Source of the DNA: Chrysaora quinquecirrha
Lineage: Eukaryota > Cnidaria > Scyphozoa > Semaeostomeae > Pelagiidae
Assembly (NCBI GenBank): GCA_014526335.1
Contig: JACTAT010000149.1
Span: 589,614 to 653,613 of the forward strand
Direction of reading: 5' to 3'
Length of the DNA: 64,000 bases
The notes beneath the pieces are model-generated. The model was not told the DNA's origin and made no database searches. It was given only the letters and a program-made list of their open reading frames with translations. Positions 53,805 to 64,000 of this stretch are shown piece by piece. The translations under genes were made by a program, and so were the position numbers. How positions within the stretch are numbered: the first letter of the stretch is position 1; the number at the start of each line of letters is the position of its first letter.

Positions 53805-56800
53805 CTATAAAGCAACTGCCTTTTTTCTGATATACTCTATAGGCGGTGGCCTAAAATTGTCTTGATAGTTGAGTTTGTTGGGCCTAACCTCTGCTACATT
53901 GCTTTCAAATTTAGTCTCTAACAACCGATTGTCTTCTGCTGCTTCCAGATCATCCGGAGGGCGAGTAAGACTTGTCTGCGGTAAGGTTAGGTAGTCCGAA
54001 TCTTGCAGTTTGATTTCTGGAAGGGCTTGTTTTTGTATGACTTCTCTCATTGACTGTATTGATCTAAGAGAGTTCCTCGATGAGAATATCTGGTCTGCGT
54101 TCGCGTTCTGTGTTCTTATCTGCTTGAAAGGTTGCACTCTTCGTGATCTGATTAGAAATAAGAAAGTCATGTCAAAATACATAATAATGTGAACTGCTTT
54201 TAGGAAAGGAAAAGATGGTTTGGATCCCTTTGCACAGAAATGGGTCTGAGTGGATCCCTTCCCAAAAGGCCAGGATAAGCTTTCCGTTTATATACTTTTG
54301 GATCCGTTCCCGATCCGATCTCGATCCGTTCCCGATCCGGTCCCGATCCGTTCCCTTGCAAACACAATGAAATCGTTCTCATATCGTACTCACAATGTAC
54401 GGACTTTTTTGATCCGTCTCATCTCTCCTGTTCGTGTTCGTGTGAGCCCTTATGGCCTTTCGTCCTATGGTTGGGCTACTTAATATATTTTGGGTACTGG
54501 GCACGTGCCGCCCAATATCGGTATCGGTATCGTTTTTCATGATTTTGGTATAAACATGGGTCTTAATTTTCTGAAAATTGGTATAGATAAGGATAGTGAT
54601 TTTCGATAATCGGTACAAACTTAATGAAGAATGGTCTTATTAAACTTTCGTTTGTTTTCACTTTTCCTGGTGAAGTTTGATTCGAACTCACATGTTATAG
54701 TACATTTTAGCATATGTATATAGTAGCGTACGAGTTAATTTTTGGCATCATTTTGGGTATACAGAAGAATTTGGTATAAATATGGGTAGGCATTTTGTGT
54801 CTTGGGCGGCACGTCCTTATCCAAAACTAAGTCACGTACCCCCTCCCTGTGCCTATTGCCAACATCACCAAGCAAGAGAACACAGTCTACTTATGCTATT
54901 TTTTAGCCTCTCGCATCTCTGGCAAAATGTGCAGTCAGAAATCGTGTGCCTACTCACTTATTCTTTCTTGTAACAACCATTGTGATAGCAGCCGCTAGAA
55001 TTACCAAGACAACCAGCGCGACGAATAAACCTCCAAATCGCGTAACATCAAACGAGGCTTTCTTCTTTGACTCTTCATTTATATCTTGCAAATAAATGCT
55101 TGAGCTTGGTGTAAAACTTCCAGTTGCATGAATCATGACTGAACTCTTGGGAAATGAGTTCGTGTCTGCTACGACTTGGGCCATTTCCAATTTTGTTTTG
55201 GATGCGATTCTGTCTTTAGCAGCCCATATCGCTTTCTCCATGGAAGCTTTCGTGTCTGTAGTAACGTAGAAAACATTTCAAGATTTCGTAGAATAATAAG
55301 GAAAAATTGGTACAAAAGCGTGTCGTGACACTGAAAAACTTTTTCGTCTGACACTGCTTAGTGTATGAAACGTCAACTCTCAGAAATAGACCGAGACAAT
55401 TGACTAAGGCAGAATTTATGCCCAGAAGTGAATCGAAACGCGACAAACAGAAAAGTGAAACTGAATGGCTGGATTGGCATTGTGCTCGAACACCAATCAG
55501 CTTGAAGAATATAGCGAGATAACCAATGGAAATTAGCTACAAAGTCCAAGTGAGAAAACTAACTTTCTGTATACATACATATATGTAGGGAAATTAATGG
55601 TTCCTCTTACTTTTGTCGTGGATCTTCTTGTCAGAAACTGTCACCTCCATTTTGAAAACATCGGTAGCTTGATCCGCCATTTTGAAGAATACAAACTGAC
55701 TGGTCTTTGGTGGCCCAACACTGCTAGAAACGAAGAGAATATTTGTAGTTGACTTTTCAGAAAGAAGTCATCATTAAAGCAGTATACAATCTGTTCTCAG
55801 TAATCTAATTTCAGATCAAATCCAGGTATACAGTATAATATTTTAGTCACCTTGAGTCTGAAAAAATGCAGGGGACATCAGCGTAGAAATAGTGTTGTCG
55901 TAATGACTGGCAGATTTCATCCTCTGCTACAGAAGCTGACGAGTTTCTTCCCTGAAAAGACAAAATTTTAGAAAAGACTACTTATTATGGCCAATGAATA
56001 CGCGAAGAAAATTATTCTTCTTTACAAGCTGGTCTTTCTCTCTGTCCCTTATTGATATATCTGCTTGAATGCTTGCCCTAATGTCTGTTACTGTGTGTTT
56101 TCTTATCATTTTCAAACTCTGCCTGATTTTGTGTGCACCTCTTTCTCTCTTTTAAATCTATTGTCTGCCTGTTCAGCGTCGGTCTGCCTATCTGTATGTC
56201 TGTCGTATTTCTGTATGTCTGTCCGAGGGACATTTCACTCCTCGAAGAATCGTACGAGATTCGTATTGAAACAAAAGGATTCTTACAAAATTCTTGCAAA
56301 ACAATAGAGATTCCAACTGAGGGTGTACGAGATTCCAAGGAGTGAATTGCCCCACGTGTCTGTCCGTCTGTTTTTCCGTTTGTCTGTCTATATATTTGTC
56401 TGTCTGTCTGTTTGAGTCTGCCCGTCCTTATATCTACTGTTTTTCTCTGTCTGCCTATACATATGTCTGTTACGTATACATGTCTGTATGTCTGTCCGTT
56501 TGTCTGTCCGTCTGTCCGCCAGTGTTTCTATCTGTTTGTCTGTCTGTCCGTCTGTCTGTCTGTATTTATGTCCGTTTAATTTTCGTTTTTCTTTCCAATT
56601 TGTCTGTCTAATTCCCTAAGTCTCTCCGTTCTTATTTCTACAACTTTTTAGATTTATCAACGAAATATTTTATACCTTGCCACTGTTTCCTTTGAAGGTA
56701 ACTGTAAACCTTTGTTTAAGACCAGCTTCCATAGTAACTGTGGAAGAAACGGTAAAAGCGATTGTAGAGTGCAGCTTTTCTGTATGATGCCTCGATGCTG

Positions 56801-59800
56801 CCGTAATTGTAATTGAAGACGCTCTGTAGTCAGCAATTATCGTATGAGTGCTTCTCAACGGTTCTTGTAATGCAGTTGACAAGAGCTGTTGTACCTTGCT
56901 GCTAGATGGCTGTGGTTCCTTGCTAATGTTACTGCTTGGTTGTGGCACTTTACTGCTGTGTGTATATTGTACGTTGCTGCTACTTGGTATTGGCATTATG
57001 CTGCTGCTGCGTGCTTGTGGTATCTTGCTGCTGCTTTGTTTTGGTATAACGCTACTGCTTTGCCGATGTATTTTGCTGCTACTTTGAATTCCTGCAGACG
57101 AGACTTTTGTCGAGGTCGCTGAAGGCAGGACAATGATGCTGGTCTGTTTTCTACTCTGAGATATTTTGCTGCTCGATTCAGGCGTCTTCTGCGAGGGCGC
57201 TTGTGACGTGATTACAATCGCTGAAAAAAAAGATGACAAATTTTCAGACGTTTTTGTGAGACAGTTCGTTGCTGATTCGCATACTGATGTATTGCAACCT
57301 CAATTTATCGGAAACTTGTGGGACAATGCAATTGTCCGTTGTAGAGAGGTGTGCGTTATATGGAGGTTTGCTTTACAAAGGAGTGACCTTTAGGAGCAAG
57401 AATATTTGCCCGCGGTTTCCGTTCGTTGTATGGGGGTATGTATGGGAATGTATGTCAGCGACGGACGAAATTCGTCAGGGCCTAGCCAAACAAGCGAAAC
57501 AAGACAACATTGCTTATATAACAGATTTTCGCACTATCGGCATACCAAAATAGATGGAATTTGAACCTAGACTGCATGACCAGAGAACCTTCCACTGAGC
57601 TATAGAGCTCAATGAAATCGCTGATTAACTCTCCAAGTAATTCTGCTTATTGCTCTCCTCCCGTTGATTTTTGTTTGTTTGGGCTATGTTGAGCCTTCTT
57701 CAGCACGTTACATATATGTAGTAGTTGCTTACAATGTTTCGCTGAGTCCTCAAATTTTTGAAGGTTTATTTTATGTGATCCAAAAGCCGGTTGCTGATCA
57801 AAATTTTTCTCACCACAAAGAGTGTAGCCTAACCCAAGACAGCCAAATGCAAAAAGTATCTCGATTCAGTACTTTTTCGGAACTCACCTTTTGTACAATC
57901 GCTTGAAACATCCGTCCATCCTTGCAAACAAATCTTCTCGCCTGTTGATGGGTCGCATGAATAATGTCCTAGGTCATCATCCCTTGGGACGCATGTCAGC
58001 TTCCGTTGTAGGCATCGGTCGCCATACCAACCAGGTAAACAATCTCTTGTGCCATTTTTGAAATTGCATGTGTAATGTCCGGTATCGTCGTCTTTATCAA
58101 CACAATAGTCAGTGCAATGAGGGATTAGATAGCGATTGTTACATGTCACACTAAAAGGAAAAGGAAATATTGTACGGCGTTCAAGAAATGGTTCGACTAG
58201 CAAGGGATAGACTGAAATAGATAAGATAGCTCAACACAGAAACGGCCTGTGTGTCGGAGTGCACTATGCCTTAAGGCGAGCGCAAACCGTGCCAACTGTG
58301 TTGGCCAACGTGTTGGCTGAGAATTGGCCAACATTTTAGTACGGTTTTTCATACCATCACCATATCTGAGGGGACTCCGAACTAACAACCGAAATTGAAC
58401 ATGTTGTGCCAAACCGTACCAGCACATTAATTTTGATCAAATCGATTAAAATGTTGGCCAACAATTTTTCTTCAAGAACATGTTATTTATAACAAACCGT
58501 GCCATAATGTTGGCCAACAATTGTTGGCGGCGACGGCGATGTTGTGCAACATGTTGGCACAGTTTGCCCCGGGCTTTGGGAAGGAGATACTATCTACTCT
58601 CAAGGTACACATAAAAATAAAACGACCCGAAACCAGCTTTGTCCCCAAATTGGCCATTATTGACCCTATCCTTCCTTAAAATTCCTTAAATTTTAGGAAC
58701 ATGCTGTATTATAACTGATTTATTGTCAGTGTTCGACTACATCTCTTAATTGTTCCTGAGGCCAAAAAAGGTCGCTCCTAAATCGTCCCGAAATTGTGTC
58801 GAAATGTTATATTCCTTTTAGACATTACATTTCTACCTAAGACGTGGAAAGAGAAATGATTCGGGGAATGGGTCAAATGGAACATTTTTTTCATTTTTCA
58901 TTTTAAAATTATTTATACACAAAAATCCCTTCAGCATACAAAAGTCTAAGTTAATTAAAGATCCTAAATACAACCTGTGCCAGGGTGTATTTAGGTTTGA
59001 TTCTCCCTGGTTTTATTCTCCCTAATGGAATTGACCAGAATTTGTTTCGGGCCTGCGCCCCGTGCTTTAGAAACCTACCCGTTTTTTATACTAATTTTGC
59101 CAAGTACTAGTAGAACCGTATATCCCACCTTATCTCCATGGTAATCTTTGGAAAAACACCAGCTCGAGGCTGTCCAAGAAGAAGCAGCCTCTTTTTGACA
59201 ACATGTGCTTCGCTGTATGCAGGAACAGTAAGATTCTTCCCCATTTCTGTCACGAAGTCAGCCGTTCCTCCGTTGTCAGCATCGAAAACACTTACCTTCA
59301 ATGAAAGAACTTCCTAAAAAAAGGATGGCTTTGTTAGACAAAGTTTTGGTCAACTTCCTGACAAAATATCGAAGCGCAAAGACCCTTCCATGCTATCCTA
59401 TTTCACCTTAAAGTGCTAAGAAGTCCTTTTCGAGCCAAAATTCTTGCTTGCCTCGTCTCCCCAGGCCCATCCGTCGAATGTATCATGACATCTGAAGATG
59501 GTGATCGTTAAGGGTCATCGAAATATAACGAGTCAAAAGCGGATAGTTATTATTAGAGGCTGCAAAATGGGATACGTCAATCCGGCAACAGTTTTTGACC
59601 TATTCCATATCCCATCGCCCTTATGTTTTCCAATTTCGATTCGTCCGTCCACTTGCCATACCGTATCCCCCGAAAAAGAGCCTTGTATCTCGCATCCCGT
59701 CAAGCAAGATAGGCTTATCTTGTGACCCCGCCAAATTTACTGTTGACGCTCGTATTAGGCCCAATACGATATTGTATTGGCTCTTTAGGTCCGGTATTAA

Positions 59801-60360
59801 TCTAACATGGTACACATAGGTGCAATTTTACCAATTGCCAGGATTGCATTTTAGAATATTAAAAAACGTCAATTTGGCTAACATTAATCAGAAAAATTTT
59901 CTGAGGTATAAAAACGTTTCGCCGGCCTCTTTCACTTTAACACTGTTTTGAAACAAACAAATTTATCAAATAGCAAACGTGAAAGTGGGGAAGAATAACA
60001 TGATTGAAAATATAGCTAATAGAAAATAACATATAGAAACAACGAAAATCAAAACGCACTCACTTGCCATCGGTAGAATAAGAACTTCAATGGATTTGAC
60101 ATCTCATCACCACTTGCGGTATAAAACACAGAATCAAAAACAAAATAATTACTGAAGCCCAGCTCTTCAGTCCGTATTTTCTTTATTGAGCACGGACCAC
60201 CAGACGGACCAGAGATACAGATAATGAAGTAGTATTCGCAGCCATTACACGTGTTTGTTCCCGTATTTAGACCATCACAGCAAGCACCATTCGGCAACCT
60301 TCCTTGCTGGTTTTCAAAGTGGAGCAGTTTGATGGATAATTTTCCAAAACATGAAGCAAA
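53805..60360 (-). CDS. EGF-less Notch-ligand-like membrane protein, third paralogue (signal exon not found)
   Basis: Minus-strand exons in order: 60360-60064, 59313-59129, 58150-57888, 57220-56676, 55951-55851, 55723-55611, 55255-54958 and 54147-53805. They sum to 2145 nt, in frame, 714 residues without the signal peptide. Exon 1 is MNNL-like (LSIKLLHFENQQGRLPNGACC). Exon 2 is C2-like (LSLKVSVFDADNGGTADF). Exon 3 has two DSL modules (CNNRYLIPHC...GHYTC...WYGDRC; CVPRDDDLGHYSC). Exon 4 is a Ser/Pro/Lys-rich stalk with repeated SSSKI(P/H) motifs. Exons 5-6 add a membrane-proximal segment of unknown fold absent from its paralogues. Exon 7 has the transmembrane helix (FVALVVLVILAAAITMVV). Exon 8 is a tail of about 114 residues. 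The donor AATAA/GTGAGT overlaps an in-frame TGA, so splicing decides whether the long tail is made. Confidence 0.85.
54298..54358. repeat. GATCCGTTCCC minisatellite
   Basis: Five or so units of GATCCGTTCCC with variants (GATCCGATCTC, GATCCGGTCCC), in the last intron of DSL gene 3. Confidence 0.75.
54503..54813. mobile_element. MITE with ACGTGCCGCCCAA ends
   Basis: The left end ACGTGCCGCCCAA pairs exactly with the right end TTGGGCGGCACGT. 311 bp with no coding capacity. It sits in the intron between the transmembrane exon and the tail exon of DSL gene 3. Confidence 0.78.
56030..56660. repeat. (TCTG)n-rich low-complexity tract in an intron
   Basis: TGTCTGTCTGTCCGTCTGTC-type repeat, densest at about 56340-56620. 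It lies in the intron of DSL gene 3 between the stalk exon (56676-57220) and the next exon (55851-55951). Cys-rich open frames across it are artefacts. Confidence 0.9.
57548..57712 (-). mobile_element. tRNA-derived SINE, copy in DSL gene 3
   Basis: Complement of the family described at 22791: AATGAAATCGCTGATTAACT, TTCTTCAGCAC and GCATGACCAGAGAACC are recognisable. The A box region is diverged, so it is an older copy. Confidence 0.72.
58271..58577. mobile_element. MITE with GCAAACCGTGCCAAC ends
   Basis: The left end GCGCAAACCGTGCCAAC pairs with the right end GTTGGCACAGTTTGCCCC. TTGGCCAACA motifs repeat in the interior (GTGTTGGCCAACGTGTTGGC). About 300 bp, in the intron between the C2-like and DSL exons of DSL gene 3. 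Confidence 0.75.
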
Positions 60361-60462
60361 CTACAAGAAATAAAGAGAATGTTGCCTTTGAAACTGGAGC
60401 TAATTTCAGTCTACGTTTTTTATTCGTCCCCCTTTGTAAAAGTGTGCCAGTTCAATGGAATA

Positions 60463-60705
60463 CGGGACTTAGGCCCATATTTCAGACGTCTTGGCTGGCA
60501 CGGCACTGGCCCGATTCATTACACGACTGTAGGTGCAGACTTCAGAAGTCGTGACGTGCCCATTTACCCTTATTCTCTTGGTCCCATTTGCCCACTTCCT
60601 CTTGGCCAAAGTACGGGACTTAAGCCCTGTTACCGAAGTCGTGCCGTGCAAGCAATAATCTGGCACGGCACTGGCCCGACCCATCACACGACTATATGTT
60701 CAGTC
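60463..60705. repeat. Imperfect direct repeat of about 80 bp
   Basis: ACGGGACTTAGGCCC...CTGGCACGGCACTGGCCCGA with TCACACGACT-type continuation appears at about 60463-60540 and again at 60613-60705. Further TCGTGCCGTGC motifs continue to about 60855. No gene seen; it lies upstream (minus strand) of the DSL gene 3 MNNL exon. Confidence 0.6.
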
Positions 60706-61554
60706 GTCGTGTCGTGCCCATTTTCTCTGATTCTTTTATCCTCAGTTGCAAATTCTATCCATCGGGCTTGGAACGAGACTAGGAGCTCTAGTGTCAGTGC
60801 TCTGTTATAGCCAAGCCACGGCCGTGCGGCACGGCAAAGTGGGTCGTGCCAAGATTTTATCCCCTAAAGTCATTGAACTGATTTATCGATGTCGTATTTT
60901 TGCCTTGGCAGAGGCAATAGTGAGAAAATATTTTCCCGCCAAAACCGAAACCCTGTTTCCTTGTGATTCAGATAAGAATATTGGCTCACGTTATCACGAC
61001 TTTTGCGTACGACGCGACAAGGGCGCGACAACTCAACATTTGCGTAAGATTTTAGGTAATCGCTGTTGCTGCTTTGGGACGGTGCGAATCTATACCACGA
61101 AGTCTGACCTAGCCCTAAATAGAATAGCGTGTACAATTTCGCCATCTTTTCCGGCCTTCCATTTTCCCTTTTTCATACATTTCGACCACACGCAATGGAA
61201 ATCTTCCATGTTTTAGTTGGCATGACTGAGCGACAGTAACCTGAAGCATTTAAGATTATATTTTCTAAAATAACTTCAACAGAGATGCGAAGGATCAGGG
61301 GGGTCCGGTAGCGACCCAAAGTAGAAAAGAACATAAGAAGCTCTGTAGAAAGCCTAAGTTTCATGTCCGTACTTTTCCGCGCCACATCCAATAACTCATT
61401 CAAGCGTGGAGGAAAGCGGCGTTCTGTTTCGTTTTTCAAGCTATGCTATGCTCGAACGAACTTGAAAAATTGCGGGTTTAAACTTGGACATCGCATTTTT
61501 GTGCTGAACTATGTAAACGTAGGCTAATGCAAATGTCGTTCCATTGGAGTAGAG

Positions 61555-61798
61555 TGCGTGGCCAAGCTTCTCAGTCAGCTCTCGTTAGACAGCTGAAGTT
61601 AAGCTTGGTCGTGTGAGGTCAGCATCTGGATGGGTGACTTTCCAGATGGATGACAAAACTCACTACGCCGTCTTTCGGAAGGGACGTTAAACTAGGGGTC
61701 CCGTGTCTGGATGCGGCATGCATAGTAGGCCTAAATTTACTGAAAAGCTAGAAATACCAGCCTACTAAAAATAAAGTAACAACAACAACAATTGTCTA
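61555..61798 (+). mobile_element. 5S rRNA-derived SINE (SINE3-like), better copy
   Basis: GCTGAAGTTAAGCTTGGTCG and CATCTGGATGGGTGACTT correspond to the internal promoter elements of 5S rRNA. The body matches 38886-39113 (CGCCGTCTTTCGGAAGGGAC, then AGCTAGAAATACCAGCCTAC). It ends in an (AAC)n tail, typical of SINE 3' ends. Confidence 0.78.
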
Positions 61799-61867
61799 AT
61801 ACGTTCCCGCGTACGTTTCTGTAATGTTCTTGGGAGCCGTGATTGTTAATTGCATAAGGACTTTGTA

Positions 61868-61965
61868 GTCTCGGTGACGCAATAGGTAGCGTGCAGGACT
61901 CACAACGAAAATGTTGTGGGTTCGAGCTACGGTCTTTCCACCTGTGATTGCGAAGCTGAAAACCT
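61868..61965 (+). mobile_element. Short tRNA-like segment, possible second SINE family
   Basis: CGGTGACGCAATAGGTAGCG (A-box-like) is followed by GGGTTCGAGCTACGG (B-box-like), with an anticodon-like arm ACTCACAACGAAAATGTTGT between. The stems do not pair as a full tRNA, so I call it tRNA-derived. Confidence 0.5.
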
Positions 61966-62538
61966 TGGCAAGTTGTTAACACAAATTTGCTTCTCTCTGC
62001 CCATGTGTATAAATGGCCACCTGGTCGGTAATTATGAGCGGCGTGTATGGCTGCACCCTGCTATATGCTACAGTAGATGCACCCAGATCAGTTAAAGAGT
62101 AAAGTCAGTTGAGTAGCCCTATAGGCTTAAAGTAAGACTTGAAATTACAACCGAACTTTAAAGGTCCTCCCTAAAGAATCGGGCACTCAAATTGCCCAAA
62201 AAATTAAGAAACTCTGATAATTGGAAACATTTTCTTAAGAATTAAGAAACCTTTTTCATGTGTCTAACAAGTGACTGTATGTTCAATTTCCTTGCTGCAT
62301 CTACAATTGCTCTTTTCGACGTCTGAGTCCGAATGTGATGAGGTTGCGAAGAAAACTTTGAGACTCAATTTGAGAACTTCATTGGCTTGGCTCTGCTTAC
62401 AAGGTAAGTGGATTTTACAATTATTTTATCTTTATTATTATTGCATTGGTTTTATTCTTTGTTTATTTTTAGAAGATTTAGTTTGTTGTTTGATATTTTG
62501 AATTGTTTGAGTTGTTTAAATTTTGTTCTCCACTTTAG

Positions 62539-63091
62539 CGAAATTGCAAAGATTTACTTCCTAAGCGAGCCAGTGAGGATTCTTAGAGTAGGCCTAAACA
62601 GCTCATCAAGAGTTTCCACACAGTCCACACAGTTTTTCAAAACTAGGAAGGTAAGCAAATGTAAAAAGCATTTTCGATACTTTAAATTGCTTACACGAGA
62701 ATTATCATGGAGAACGTATCAATATCTATGATTTTAAAATGTTGTTCATCGTTCAAAGCCGAAGTTATTTGATTTATTTAGGCCACTTTTTGCGGGACAG
62801 AGTTTCAACCTGTAAACAGCTATACAAACTGCATAAGAAGCTTTAGTATAAAATTTACAGGAGGTTCAAATGTTTGGGCTAAATTTTTTGAATTTTCAAG
62901 GAAACAAGAGAGATTTATACCACCACTAGGTAATTTCAGGACTAATTTCGTCGGCAGGCCTACTCTTGGCAACAGAAACCTTAGAAACAGCAACAACCAT
63001 TTACATAGCAAAATTGAATTGAATTGCCTAACTACCCAGAGTAGTTTTTTTCTGGGCACCGCTCCAGTTGCAGAGCCAGTATTCTCCGAAG
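62539..63091 (+). CDS. Possible partial gene: two candidate exons, product unknown
   Basis: Candidate exons 62539-62650 (acceptor CTTTAG, donor GGAAG/GTAAGC) and 62782-63091 (acceptor TTTAG, donor GAAG/GTGTGT) join in phase. The second is open for 310 nt. The peptide (EIAKIYFLSEPVRILRV..., then ATFCGTEFQPVNSYTNC..., ending VAEPVFSEG) matches no family I recognise. A possible earlier exon ending 62403 (LAWLCLQG, donor GGTAAGTG) does not agree in phase. It may continue beyond 64000. Confidence 0.35.
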
Positions 63092-63469
63092 GTGTGTTTT
63101 AATTGTATTAGTCCATGGGGACTGCATAGACTCGAGTTCCTCAACTAAACGACTCTATATTGCTCTGTTAACTTGGTCTCAGAAGCAAAGTCCGTGACCT
63201 GTGTATAGTATCAATTTTAATTTCGCTTTTTGGGACGATTTTTTCCGTGCTTAAGTTAATTTTTCGTGCAAGCTCAATGTCAATCCAAAAATTCCTTTAT
63301 TAATCTTTTAAAAACAGTTATTGCTCCGTGAATCCTTTCTATTGTGGTTTTAATCTAGTCTTTGCTCAAAAGGTTAGAAGTTGGAAACCTGAAAAACATC
63401 CAAAACGGAAAACAACTAAAGTTGAGCCCTCCTGAAATTTAGAAATGAAGAGAAGCAACGATTTTTCAG

Positions 63470-64000
63470 AGAGTTGTTTAACTATAAAAATGTTTTGAAT
63501 TATTTTCAAACGAAAAACGTTCGAAATTCTTGGTAACGTTGAGTACTGTTTAAACGCAGAAATGTTTTGAAACTTTTTGAAGCTCAGAACTTTGAAATTC
63601 AGAAACATGTCTAAACTTTGTGAAACTTTTTGATTTGTTCAAACGCAGAAACGTTATGAAACATTTTTAAATTTCTTAAAGACTTTGAAATACTTAGAAA
63701 CAATAAAACGCGGAAAATATTTGGAAAATTTCGAAATACAGAACGTTAAAACACATATAAGTTTTGAAATGTTTAAAAAACTTGTCGAAACGTTTCAAAC
63801 ATTTTGAGCTTTTAGAAACTTTTGAAACGTTTTGAAACATTTAGAAACCTGCAAACACAGAAGTATTTGATACGCAGAACTTTAAAACAATGATAAGTTT
63901 TGAAATATTTTGAAACATTTAGAAGCTTTCAAACACAGAAATGTTTTGAAACGTTTTGCAACACAGAATTATAAAAACTTGGCAACTATTCGAAACATTT
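63470..64000. repeat. Degenerate GAAACGTTTTGAAAC-rich tract
   Basis: Repeated GAAAC(G/A)TTTTGAAAC, AACGCAGAAATGTTTTGAAA and CATTTAGAAACC units, irregularly spaced, continuing to the window edge. No gene seen. Confidence 0.75.

Noticed and set aside
56065..56611. Cys/Ser/Val-rich frames over the TCTG repeat
   Set aside because: Simple-repeat translation in a DSL gene 3 intron on the opposite strand.
62271..62403. Possible exon upstream of the orphan exons
   Set aside because: Open frame with a good donor, but its phase does not fit the exon at 62539, so I left it out of the model.

Overview
This is nuclear DNA from a multicellular animal. It has AT-rich, spliceosomal genes, long introns full of small inverted-repeat elements, tRNA- and 5S-like short interspersed elements, and a 500-N assembly gap (6912-7411). 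The gene content (a BBS10 ciliary chaperonin, a DEF8-like endolysosomal adaptor, extracellular EMI/WAP/EGF modules and three Notch-ligand-like membrane proteins) says metazoan. The odd ligand architectures and repeat load suggest an invertebrate, possibly early-branching, but I cannot name the species.

Layout. 1-2.3 kb: no gene, one MITE. 2.3-8.3 kb (+): a secreted EMI-WAP-EGF-EGF gene, incomplete because its 3' half crosses the gap. 8.5-10 kb: a mariner-type MITE and a T-rich low-complexity block. 10.0-11.7 kb (-): single-exon BBS10, head to head with a large + strand gene (about 11.95-30.4 kb). That gene joins an N-terminal RUN domain, a long disordered linker and a complete DEF8-type C1 plus Rubicon-homology region. 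Its introns hold a 3.45-kb foldback element, several tRNA-derived SINEs and an antisense tRNA-Arg(ACG). 30.4-34 kb: intergenic repeats.

34.1-60.4 kb is the most interesting part: three paralogous EGF-less DSL-family (Delta/Jagged-like) type I membrane genes, two on + and one on -. The shared exons (MNNL, C2-like, DSL, stalk) meet at introns of the same phases, and the two + genes also share the signal-peptide exon; all three end in a transmembrane segment. The first has eight tandem DSL-like modules in one exon, where classical ligands have one. The second and third have about two. None has a recognisable EGF repeat. This looks like a local ligand cluster made by duplication, with DSL-module expansion.

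The rest (60.4-64 kb) is repeats plus a possible partial + strand exon of unknown identity. Almost every intron holds its own simple-sequence expansion (CAT, ACTTT/ACTTA, TTAG, TTC, TCTG, TTTA), and at least two large foldback structures (20.9-24.3 kb and 45.4-47.8 kb) lie inside introns, where transcripts could form long double-stranded RNA. Exon boundaries were placed by eye from splice sites, phase agreement and protein-family similarity; there is no transcript support.
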